Origin: Callipepla californica brunnescens
Taxonomy: Eukaryota; Chordata; Aves; Galliformes; Odontophoridae
Assembly: GCA_023055505.1 (NCBI GenBank)
Contig: JALIRH010000002.1
Span: 18,806,937-18,870,936, forward strand
Reading direction: 5' to 3'
DNA: 64,000 nt
Shown: positions 1-10,000 of the stretch, piece after piece
Layout: each line of letters opens with the position of its first letter
How positions within the stretch are numbered: the stretch's first letter is position 1
Translations under genes and position numbers: made by a program
The notes under the pieces: generated by a model
Seen by the model: the letters and a program-made list of their open reading frames with translations, nothing else
The model's database searches: none
Told to the model about the DNA's origin: nothing

Positions 1-120
1 TTGAGGAGGCAGACAAGTCTGACAAGAGATTGGAATATTAGCTTCTTGATTAGTAGTACCAATCCATTTCATAAAGATTACTCACCGTTTTGAAACCAAT
101 TCATCACAATTCAATATACA

Positions 121-181
121 TATTATATGTATATATATATTTATTAGATTTATATTTATCAGAAATAAATACGTATTATAT
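121..181. repeat. AT-rich low-complexity block
   Basis: The block is almost pure A/T and contains an alternating TA run inside TATGTATATATATATTTATT. Imperfect echoes of ACACAATTCA(G/A)TATAC flank it at about 106-120 and 184-200, so a diverged local duplication may underlie it. No gene signal is visible. Confidence 0.6.
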
Positions 182-452
182 TCAACACAATTCAGTATAC
201 TTTTCTGCAGGTGCTTTGTTCTCTGATAGTATTTTCCAGTGATTCAGCTGAGTGTTTTGAGACAAGAGGAAACTACAGTTGGGTCACCTAATGGCTGTGG
301 TTTTGCTTTAAGTGAAAAAGTTTGTGTGAAAAAGAACAAGAAAACATCTGTGGAAGACAGCTTGATGTGATGTGGGATTTGGGACTCTGCGAATACCTTC
401 ATTAAGCTGAAATTGATACTGTGTCACGATGGGGTAGAGCTGTGGGACCTAG

Positions 453-908
453 CTAACCTGACCTCTGAGAAGTATTGAGTGCATTGTCATGACGCCTTGT
501 CCGACTTCTTGTGGCAGTCAGCAGGATCTTTGCATCATCACAGAACAAACCTGTAGATTCACAGACGTGTCCTGAGTAATCCCGATCTGAGCTGTTTGGA
601 GAGAAAGGTGAAGTGCTTACAGTTTGTTTACTTGTTGTGAAGAGTTCCTGAGGAATCTGAAAAGAAAATTGTTCTAATAGCTGTCTATCCTTTTTCTTCC
701 CTTGAACACTTGTAGTTTGTTGTGGGGTTGTCAGCAGTTGTACTTCAAAAACCAGCGTTCTTTTCATAATTAAAAGCTTTTTCTTTTTTTCAGTGACGCA
801 GTTGGACAAACGAGTGGATGGATGGTTGCTCCTGGCTGAAGGGCTCTCACTGGGGAGCAGGAACTGCACTCCGCGTTGGCTGCTGGGGCTTCTGCTCCCA
901 GCCCTCAT
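453..908 (-). other. unverified 151-codon ATG open frame
   Basis: The frame opens with a real ATG (complement of 906-908) and stays open for 151 codons. The predicted protein is rich in Ser, Thr and Gln, with a Lys cluster around residues 41-46 and 71-75. I recognise no domain, signal peptide or membrane segment. An acceptor-like pyrimidine tract plus CAG lies on the opposite strand at about 774-793, which argues against a simple minus-strand exon. It may be a chance frame. Confidence 0.12.
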
Positions 909-1368
909 CAGTCCGTTCTTGAATCATTATGATTGGCAGAGCATCATTTGAAAGGAATCCGAAATAGGTTTTCACATGTTGATCACATCTCCGAGAGCTT
1001 CCTATGTCTCTGCATCAGCTCCACAGGTCTGTCACTGTACCCTGCATTAAGAGGCAAACGAAAGCCATTGGAGAGTGTGTATCTTCTTGCTGTTATGTCC
1101 TAAAACAGGCTCGAGTGTTCTACTTGCAGAAGGTGAAGGGTGGCAGATAAACAACTGCTTGTTTACTTTTCCCATACTCGGGAACTGGAGTAAACTCAGC
1201 TCAGAGAATCCAGGGAAACGCTTCTGATGGGGCAATAGGAGCTGGGAAACAAAGCTTTGGATTTGCTTAGAAGCAGTGTGTTTAGTCCGGGAAGTGAGTC
1301 AATGCCTTAATCAAGTAGCAAGGTGCTTAAGGAATGGAAAAGGCAGTTTTCCCGGCTTGCTGAGAAGA

Positions 1369-1385
1369 GGGGGGGGGGGGGTGGG
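1369..1385 (+). repeat. G13 homopolymer plus TGGG
   Basis: Thirteen consecutive G residues at 1369-1381 are followed by TGGG. The tract could form a G-quadruplex or slipped structures and is a place where length calling is unreliable. Confidence 0.85.
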
Positions 1386-2834
1386 TTGATCGTCCTGAGG
1401 CTGCTGCTCAGTTATCTCTGTCGCGGAGGACAAAGGGAATGGTCTGGTGGCACAAAAGGAACCCCTGCTGGAGCCAAGAGATCTTTGCTGTGCCTTGTCC
1501 TATGGAAGGGTCACTAGGCCATGTGTCTCTGTTAAAGCACCTTTATGGACTGGCATAGCTCTTTCTGCTGTTTGCTGTCATGCTCTTTTTGAAATAGAGC
1601 AACATTTCAGAAGAAAGCACTCCCACTGATCTTGTTCATAAATAGAAAGGCAGAATAATGAGTAGGTAGTGTTACTAGGTCAGGCTTTGGGCAGTGTAGG
1701 CTCAGAGCTTGTCGACATAATCTTTGGCCTTCTCTGCTGTCTGGGTTTGGTTCTGGATTGCTCAGGCTGTGGCACGGGGAAGACCCCAGCTGTAGATCCC
1801 CCGCAGTCACTCCATCAGCCTGCGCTATCAGGCGCAGCATCTCAGCCATACCGTGTTTGTACAGCACACACGCCCTGCGTGCACCTACAAGCCTGCTTTA
1901 TCACTGCTAAAACTCTGCTGTGAAAGTAGATTTCTGCTGGCGGAACTGCCCTGCCAGGCAGGGAGGTGTGCTGACTGCTCCATCCCATCCTGTGCCGCTG
2001 TGCTGGGAGAGACAGTCCGGGAATCAGGCACACAGAGCGTGCTGAGACATACAGGTCCCAGATTCTTTTATACCTCATTTTGCTTTCACACTATCACTGT
2101 TACCTGTGTGCGTTATTATGCTGCCCAATCCAATATTGATTTTCTCATTGTTTTTTTTAATAGATTGGAGTTAGGCCTTGTTCTTTCCCTATTGGCTGTG
2201 TCCCAGGACTTTGGCACATGCTGCTTTTTAACCTTACCTTTGCTTCTCTGAATCCCTTCTTTGAGAGAAGGATTTACAACAGCTGTGTTTTATTTTTATT
2301 TCTTCTTTTTTTTTCCAAGTGGACGGAAATCTTAGCTTCTTCCGAAGCAAGGTGAAAGTATCCTGATTGAAGAAGTTTTGTGTGGCTCCAGCCACAGAGA
2401 TGCTGAGTATTTGTTTCTCTCTATTTGTCTAGAAAACAAAGTACCTGGCGATGGCTGTTTGTTTATATGCTGTGCTTGGGTGTGAGGGGCAAAGCAGGCA
2501 AATTTACATTTACAGGTCTTTACTGCTTTTTTCTCGAGCTCCCACACATGAGCAATAGCCCTGCAGGGTAGGGTGGGGGTGAGATATATGTGTTGCTCTT
2601 TATTTCACTGTAAACTTCACTCTGATTACTAGGACTAGGGAAGACCAGCCCTGCTTTACCATTGCTGGGGGTATAAGTCACTCCTAATTAATACCGCAGT
2701 TAGGCTGCCTGGAGAGGGAGGCAAAAATCATACACATTGGCTGTGTCATTCTAGTAAACCTGTAAGAGCAGGAGGCCAGACTGACAGCCTACAGGCTCTG
2801 TGCCCTGAGGCAGAGACACGGTTTGGTATCACGA

Positions 2835-2874
2835 TGAAGTTGCACAAGCTTTGGTGAAGTTGCACAAGTTTTGA
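2835..2874 (+). repeat. 20-bp tandem duplication
   Basis: Two adjacent 20-base copies, 2835-2854 and 2855-2874, begin TGAAGTTGCACAAG and differ at two positions (C/T, and the last base). The high identity implies a fairly recent local duplication in otherwise non-repetitive DNA. Confidence 0.85.
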
Positions 2875-3934
2875 CCCAGATGCCAGCTGCCCAGGACAGT
2901 TCCTGACCTGTGGAGTTCACTAAGGAGGTGCACAAGGCAGACGTGAGGTGCAGCACCTCTCCATTTTGTACACGAGGTTTTTGAGCCACACACTTGCCAG
3001 AGGTTTTGTGGGGAATCTGCAGAGCCAGGAATTTATTACCCCTTGCCCAGCTCTCAAGCTGGTGCCAGAAGCAGACAGGTAGTTTGCTGGATGCTTCAGC
3101 CCAACTCCTGGAAAGCATGCCTGCATTCCCACTGAAACCAGCAAGTTCCCCAGTTTAGAATACATTTGTTTTTAAACTGTACAGGCAGAGCCTACATGTT
3201 TTGACAGACTAGCGCCAGAGCACTGAGTGCCTTGTGGATTCTTAGCCCTGGCAGACTGCTTACTGAAAGCACCGTCTCAGCCTGTGGACGCCCAGACAGT
3301 GCCTGAGATAGTGCAAGGTGCCTTTCTCAGCCTGGCCTTGCCCTTTTTTGCTTAAATCAGTAGTAAAGAAGAAGATGGAGTGCCAAGGGGAAGAATTCAG
3401 AATGAACTGTGCTCACTAAATAGACAGCCCACACGTGAAACATAGGGTTGCAAATGCAAATGCCTTCATCTTGTCTTATCAGAGCCAATTGGTTTACCCC
3501 TGTGCTACACGGGTTGAATTTAAATGTTGCATGGATAACTCTGAGCTGGCACCGGTATTTACACAGGACAACTGATGATGCAGTGCTGTAGCTGGCTTCA
3601 AGGAAAGGTCTCACCCCAGGCAGAATGGAGTCCATCTCGCCAAGGTTTTACTTTCTCATCTTTGTTTCTCTCCTGTATGAAGTGTGGGCAGTGAGCACTG
3701 CGCTTGGCACCATGCACAGTGGAGCAGGAAGTGATGGGGATTTCCCTGACAGCCTCAAGGTCACTGACAAACAGGCAGCAACCTGGGGAAAAAAAGCAGA
3801 ACACAGGAGAATGTTAGAAGGTCCTGTCATCCTGGCTGTCCTGCAGCATTATTTGTAAGGTAGGGGGTGAGAATGTCTTGGTAATGGTATGCTTTAGCCC
3901 CCCTCCCCGCTTCTTACAATGAAGTTGAGCAAAC

Positions 3935-3969
3935 GTTTTTTGTTTTTGTTTTTTGTTTGTTTGTTTTTT
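3935..3969 (+). repeat. T-rich tract with GTTT units
   Basis: A 35-base tract of T runs is punctuated by single Gs, ending in TTTG tetramers. Read on the minus strand it is an A-rich tract like an old poly(A)/CAAA simple repeat. I see no retrogene body attached to it. Confidence 0.75.
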
Positions 3970-4984
3970 ACTGGGAGGTGTAACAGATGAAAGCATTACA
4001 GTTGGATGACTTAGCCCAGTGGAAGAATATGTGACTGCCCAAAGGAGCTTTCTCCTTACCCTAGATCATGCATTTCTGCCCTCTCCTCTCACAGCAGTGA
4101 CCTTGCTCTTTCTTCCTGCAGAAAACTGTTTTGTCTCTGCTTTCAATCGGGTTAGTTTTCAGGCAAGTAAGGAAGCTGGTTTGACCATGCAAAACTCCGT
4201 TCCCAAACTGTGGGAGTGATGGAGACAACAAAAGGAAGGGGACAGCAGTTATAGTGCAGACCCACCTCTTCTGGCAGTAACTCAGTTTTAGCTCTGAGTT
4301 TTAGTAATTGTGAAAGTGCACGAAAAGCAGCCTTTTCTGTTTGGGATGAATGAAAGCCTTCCAGGTGTAAGTACGGGGAATTAATTACAGCATTCACCCA
4401 GCCCAGTTCTTCTCCTGGAGTCCAACACGTGGCTGCCTCATGTGATGTCTCTTGGCATTGCAGAGACGTGGCATCACCCACAGCTCTGGCAGCAGCTGTT
4501 TGTTTGAGCCTGTCAACCTCCTCCGGTGGCTGGAGTAGCAGTGCGTTTCTGCAGGTGCACAGAAGTGCATCCCCATAGTCCCAGAGAAGCCACCGTGTTC
4601 ATGGAAGTCTATGAATGACAGTAGCTATCCAATCAAGAAGGTATTTTCTATACTGCAGGTTAAATGGCCATCTTTCCTAAGAGAGATGTGCGTATAGAAG
4701 ACGTGCCTAGTTCTTATAGATGGCACTATAAAGAATGTGAGTCGTTTTCAGTTGCCCTTTGCACGGCTTCACTGTTCTTTGCTTTGGAAGTGATTGCAGG
4801 GCTGGCTCAAGCTCTGTCGGCTGTGCCTGGAGTTAAAGCAGATGCTTTGGCCCTCTGAACCCAGCCTGGCAAGACGGTGGTAGGGAGGTAGGATTTCCCC
4901 TCAGCTGTTCCCTTTGGGTTCCAGAGCTTCCAGCGAGGCTGGGAGAGGGGAAGGGAGACCAAGGATGTCTCAGTTTATCTCTGT

Positions 4985-5410
4985 AAGCGCGGCCAGTTAT
5001 ATACACAGCAATTACCTCAGTGTAAACAGCCCATCGCAGCGTGATTGGGAGAGCCTTTGGAGCCCGAGGAGGATGCTTTGAAGTGCCTGTACTCAGAGTG
5101 CCCATTAATGCAGGGAATTGCACCGGCCGCAGCCCTCGGCTGCACTGAGCAGAGCTGGGCGGCGGTGCCTATTGAGCTGGGCGGGATGGCTGTTAGGTGC
5201 CCTCGGTATGACAAAGCGGTCGTTAACATTCCAGCAGCGATGGGGCAGTAGCCAGTAGCAACGCTTGCCTGCCTCGGCCAGCCCAGCCTGCTATCGCTAG
5301 CGGTGCCGTAAGGACACGTGTCTCCTGTACGTGCTAGAATTCCCGTTGCGGAGCGGTATCTGTACGATTTCTCGCACGTTCTGTGGAAGAATCCCTGCGA
5401 GTCACACCGA
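4985..5410. promoter_or_regulatory. moderate CpG-enriched patch, possible promoter or enhancer
   Basis: I count about 28 CpG dinucleotides over about 425 bases, far above the flanks, where CpG is sparse. The patch includes an inverted CCAAT (ATTGG at 5044-5048), a GGGCGG at 5180-5185 and a CACGTG E-box at 5315-5320. It is not as dense as the island at 41.1 kb. Open frames cross it on both strands, which is expected in GC-richer DNA, so they do not establish coding. It may be an unmethylated regulatory element, an alternative promoter or an old CpG-rich exon. Confidence 0.35.
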
Positions 5411-5415
5411 AGTTA

Positions 5416-5429
5416 ATATATATATATAT
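5416..5429. repeat. (AT)7 microsatellite
   Basis: Fourteen alternating A/T bases lie immediately after the CpG-enriched patch. It is a short simple repeat and could also act as a TATA-like sequence, but no transcript start can be shown. Confidence 0.75.
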
Positions 5430-5650
5430 CCATCTCTCAGCAGGGAGGAGGATTATGTCAATTTAGGCCAATAGCTGCCAAATAATAGACACACAGATGC
5501 TCTTAAATAGGTTTAATTCCCGTTGGCTGGCCATGACAGTTGGAGCAAAGATAAATACACACAAAGCTTTCAGAGCTCGGGGTGTTATGATGCTAATGGA
5601 AAAGTCACCAAAGGAAGCCCTCACGGTACGTGGGAACCTCTGCGCACTGG

Positions 5651-5672
5651 ATTAGTGGCTAATTAGTGGCTA
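5651..5672 (+). repeat. perfect 11-bp tandem repeat carrying ATTA cores
   Basis: ATTAGTGGCTA occurs twice head to tail with no mismatch, and the junction creates TAATTA, a homeodomain-type core. Around it are MEF2-like AT-rich words (AAATAATAG near 5491, TTAAATAGG near 5503) and GATA words at 5551 and 5781. The motif density is suggestive of regulatory DNA but not proof. Confidence 0.6.
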
Positions 5673-6732
5673 GGAGCTATCTCACCCCGAGCACAGGAAC
5701 CTCGGCCCATGCAATCAGTTCCTGCCCTTGATACCAGCAATAAAGAAACTGCTGTAGCCAGCAGGCAGTGTGATGGTAGGAAGATAACATGGTGTTAGCA
5801 GTGTAACGAGCTCTCCCATCATGTACAGAAGCAATGTCAGAGATGCTTGCTGTTTGCTGTGGCTTGCTGTGTCCAACATTTGAGGTCTGGGCTCTTTTCC
5901 CCCTTTTTTGCCAACTGCGCAGATCTTGTTATGTGACTTTTTACCTCTTTCTTGTCATCTTTGCAGCAGATGACAGAACGTGATCCAGAAACCCTGAGCC
6001 TCAAGCCCTGCTTTGGACTGTGCAGTGAGTGCAGGCAGGCAATTGCAGCTCCTTCCTTGCACTGTGTTTTAGTATCGTGACATTTAAAAACATCATCCAT
6101 GTTCCCTGGTGTACGACTGAAGTGTAAGCAGCAAGGATTCTTTCAAATAACACACTTGTGTGTCATGAACCCGCTTGGCCTTTGGAAAAAGAAAGACACG
6201 CAAGATAGTACAAATCAGTTGCATCTCTGTCACCACTGAGCTAACCAGGGCTTTGTTTAATGAGGGGTGCATCTATTTTGCTCAGTTATTTCCCACTAGG
6301 GTGAGTCCCTCATTCATATTTCCATTTGGGAAGGATGGTTTTGGAACTCTCTGGAGTTACAAGTTTTCTTGTCCTCACATTTGCTTTTTCAAATCTGAAA
6401 CAACTGTAAACACAGCTTTAAACTGTTACACACCCTTCTCAATTCAGTTAACCAATATTACTCTTTACAAAGACACAAAGTAGCGATAGCAGGGAGGTTC
6501 ACTCATGAGTAGCTTGAAAGCTTTTTTCCTGCGTTCCCAGCTCTGTGAGCAGTGCTGCTTTGCACAAGCTGGAGAAAGAAGTGGGTAATGTGAGGAGCCC
6601 ATGCAGTGACCTGCAGTGTGGGCTGGTGGCCGGAGTCAGCTCTTCTGGCAGTCACCAGATGGGCACTTGTAGCCTGGTTTCCTTAACCCTCCAGGCAGCT
6701 AACCCTTTTCTCCAGCTGCTGAGAAAAAGAAA

Positions 6733-7048
6733 AATCATAGAATCATTCAGGTTGGAAAAGACTGCTAAGATCACCTAGTCCAACCACCAACCCATCCCCG
6801 CCATGCTCACTAACCATGTCTCTCAGTGCTACATCTCCACAGTTCTTCAACCACCTCCCTGGGCAGCCTGTGCCAATGCCTCACCACTTTTTCTGAGAAT
6901 AAATTTGTCCTTATATCCAACCTGAATTCCCCCCCCCCCCCCCCCCAACACACACACAGCACAACAAAAGAGGCAATTACCTCTTGTCCTGTCAGTGTTG
7001 CCTGGGAGAAGAGACCAATCCCCACGATCATCTACAGTCTCCCCAGCG
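6733..7048 (-). mobile_element. CR1 LINE 3' fragment, tail at left
   Basis: The left edge reads as the inverted CR1 tail (AATCATAGAATCA), followed by the inverse of the 3' UTR motif GTCTTTTCCAACC and then ORF2 C-terminal coding. The minus strand gives FRLDIRTN and VVRHWHRLPREVVEE, matching the end of CR1 ORF2. Further inward the text encoding a Leu-Phe-Ser-rich segment (IGLFSQATLTGQE) is still CR1-like to about 7048. The body is interrupted by a C18/CA simple repeat. It belongs to the GTCTTTTCC-tail group shared with the copies near 12.7, 13.7, 14.9, 26.1 and 39.6 kb. Confidence 0.9.
6929..6957 (+). repeat. C18 run plus short CA repeat inside a CR1
   Basis: Eighteen C residues at 6929-6946 are followed by AACACACACACA. 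The tract sits exactly where the related copies carry the word encoding LKLCQGR-like residues, so the simple repeat has grown from or replaced about 16 bases of LINE sequence. Confidence 0.85.
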
Positions 7049-10000
7049 AGAGCTAATGAACAAAGAGGACGTCCTTCTTATAGCAGCTATGTTGTAGAAG
7101 TGGTGATATGGGGAGAGGGTTGGGAAAAGCAAACAGACTTTTAGGCATTGAAGTTCTTCTATAGGTCTGAAAGAAACCTCAGACTTGAAGCTGTTTTTCC
7201 CCCTCACAAGATCCTGTTGGGAAAATAGACACAACAGCCCCTGACAGCCAATTGATGCCGAGAAATCCAACAAAGTAACGACACACCAATGAAATACCAC
7301 CCTACCCACCATTGCGTTGTCCTTATCTTCATGGGACCACCCTTGTATTGAGTTGCAAACAGCAGCTCTCTTCAGCAGTACCTGCATTTCTATGGTCCCT
7401 GAGTTTCTTCCTAAAGTTACCAGTTTGCTCAAGCTATGATGCCTAGTTTAGATTCAATCCAATTCAATTCCTTGATTCACAACTCTGCTGTGAATAGACA
7501 TGGATAAGCTACCCAGCTTGCAGGGCAGCCCAAAGAACACACTTGCTCCAGGAGACTTAATAGTTTATGTGGAACAACAGATTCCTGAAACCATGCTCAT
7601 CGTTTGGTGTGCGTTCATCAAAACAGGAATGAGATACAGAGGGGCAATATTCTTTTGGCCAAGGTATTTCCGACTGGTTCTAGGTGGATATTAGTACTAA
7701 CACAACTTTCAGCTTTCACACAATCTTTTTTAAGCAGATATACTTTGTGCCTTTCAAGGTATCTTCCTTTTTGTCTTAAGGAAAATACCTGTGGAAACCA
7801 TTAGTAATGGTTTCAGGCACTGCTGGACAGTAACATTACGGTGCAGAGTGCAGCAACCCATACAGCACAGGAACACAGTGACAGGGCTGCAGGCAAGGAG
7901 CAAGAGGCAGATCTGCTTAATCCCTCTGTGAGTTGAAAAGAGGAAGGAATCCCAAATCAAGAAGAAGGAGGGAAGAGTAGAGAAGAAACTGCAGAGGAGT
8001 TCCTAATTCCTGTAGGAATCTGCGTGACACATTGGGTCTGCAGGAGCCCAGGGCCCCATAAAACCTGGTACCACAGCTGTAAGCCTCAGGATCGATTCTG
8101 AGCAAATCTCGTGCCATTTAGGGAAGGTGTTGGGCTGAGCTGAAGTTGTACAAGTACAGCTGTTCTCATATCAGCTAAGAAAAAAATAAAAAACAGTTTA
8201 ATGCATTAGCCTGTTCCAGAAGAGTGCTAGACCTCAGTCCAGACCTTCTGCTAAGTTGAAATATATATATTTAACTGTTTCTTCAGATAAAATATAAAAG
8301 CCCATTTGCTTTTTTCCAGTGGTCTAATGACTGCTTTTGCCAGGTTACTTCCAGTGTAGAATTCACCTGCTGTCTCAGGCAATGCCTGGGAGATGCAAGC
8401 AATCTGGTTTAACTGGGATAAAGCTGAGGTGAGAGACAGGTCAGAATCAGGTGTCCCATGGAGGTATCTGCTGCCTTTGTGGGGAATGATTACCATCTTG
8501 CTGGGGAGATCGTGTTTCTGTTCTTACCAATAACAGCTGGTTTGTACCATTTACTCTCCCCTCTTTGTTTGTCAGGTAGGCCCTCACAGCTGAGGGACTC
8601 AGTGTATCACGCAGGTGAAGCTGTCGCATTACGGACTCAGAAGTGCTGTCAGGTGATGTCACACATGTGGGCATGTGTGGTACCACGGCCCTGGCCACAG
8701 ACAGCCTGCAGTCCGAGCCAGGAGCCTGCAAGGGGGTGGCACAGAAAAGCAGCAGGGTTTGTAGCTGTGGGGTTTTGACAGAGCCCGATTTTTCTTTCAG
8801 TGCATTTTGATGTGGAAGCACGTGATGTATGTTACCACAGGCATAGGCTGCTTTCTTGAGAATGTTTCTGTGGGACAATGTCTTTTCTACAGAGCTAGCC
8901 AGAGGGACAGAGCTTGAGGCGGGAGCAGCTTGGTCAGAGCCATTTTCCCCCTGTGAGCTGTGCAGGAAGCTGTAACAACAGCCGTCTTTGCGGACTGTGC
9001 GACCGTATCAGGCCACTGCCTGCACCCGGGAGCACAGACCCTCCTGCTGCACTCAGCAGAGCAAGTCTGGACTGGGTGCATGGAGCAGGAAATGCCAGTT
9101 CTCAGCCCTCCCACGTGGCTCCAGGCTACACGCACACTGACTTTTCCAGCCTCCAGAGTCTGTACATATGGATCCTTTCTCCTTCCAGATGCCGTTTTTG
9201 GACTAGCGTGGCATTCTGTGGTCCTGCAAGGCTGCTTGCGTTGTGTGGGAGCCATTGTGCACACCGTGTGTGCTGAGTGTCTGCTCTGCCCTGCTGCAGG
9301 CATGGGCATGTAGCAGAGCTTCGTCTCTACAGAGCCAAACACTGTGCCTTTTTTCCATCCGTGGAAGATACCATCATACTTTCCAACGGGTCCCAGTGAA
9401 AACCATCCGTGGGGCTGCAAAAAGGTTAAAGGTTTGCAAGTTTAGGATTTTGTGGGAATATGTGCTTGTTTGGACCTGGCCCAAGAGCCTCATTTACCTG
9501 TTTGACAGGTAACAATTAGCGAGCAATAGCTCTGCTGGCTGGAATGCAGCTGCGAGGGCCAGCGGGCGCTGGGTTAGCGGGTGGGCAGGTGTGGGTGCAG
9601 CGCCCTGATAGGTATGTGCATGCACAGCATTCCTGGGAATCAGCTTTCCCCTAAAGATGCAGCGATGACTGCAGGGCACAAAAGGGCTGGGCTTAGCTCA
9701 GGCTCCAAGAGGTGAGCTGTTTGCAAGGTAAAGAAGTAAAGTAAATAGTGGGAGAGAAGGCGAGCTGACAAAGAGGCTGGGGGAAGCAGCTGCCTCTTTT
9801 TTTCATCATCCAGCAATAGGAGAGCAAAGGAAGGGCTTGTAGCAGGTCTGAGAAGCTCACTTGGTGCAGCACAAATGCAAAATGGGAAAACCATTTGGCA
9901 GACAGCTTAGAAATGGTTACGCTGCTGATGTGCTCGACCCTTGGCTCTGCCATTAGCAGGAATCCAAGCCCTGATGAGTTTATCAAATAAAACCATTTCT

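Larger units (their letters stand above)
1..6732. other. repeat-poor unassigned DNA
   Basis: I see no CR1 tail, no recognisable exon and no RNA gene here. The stretch holds an AT-rich block near its left end, a G13 run, a 20-bp tandem duplication, a T-rich tract, a CpG-enriched patch and an 11-bp tandem repeat, each listed separately. It could be intron or intergenic DNA. The absence of recognisable LINE fragments over 6.7 kb contrasts with the rest of the window and may reflect constraint or chance. Confidence 0.6.

Noticed and set aside
774..800. pyrimidine tract plus CAG on the plus strand, like a 3' splice site
   Set aside because: No open, recognisable exon with a donor follows. Such words are frequent in noncoding DNA.
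8887..9420. 177-codon minus-strand frame
   Set aside because: It starts at TTG, is overlapped by three plus-strand frames and has no domain. Cys, His and Thr are scattered rather than arranged in a motif.
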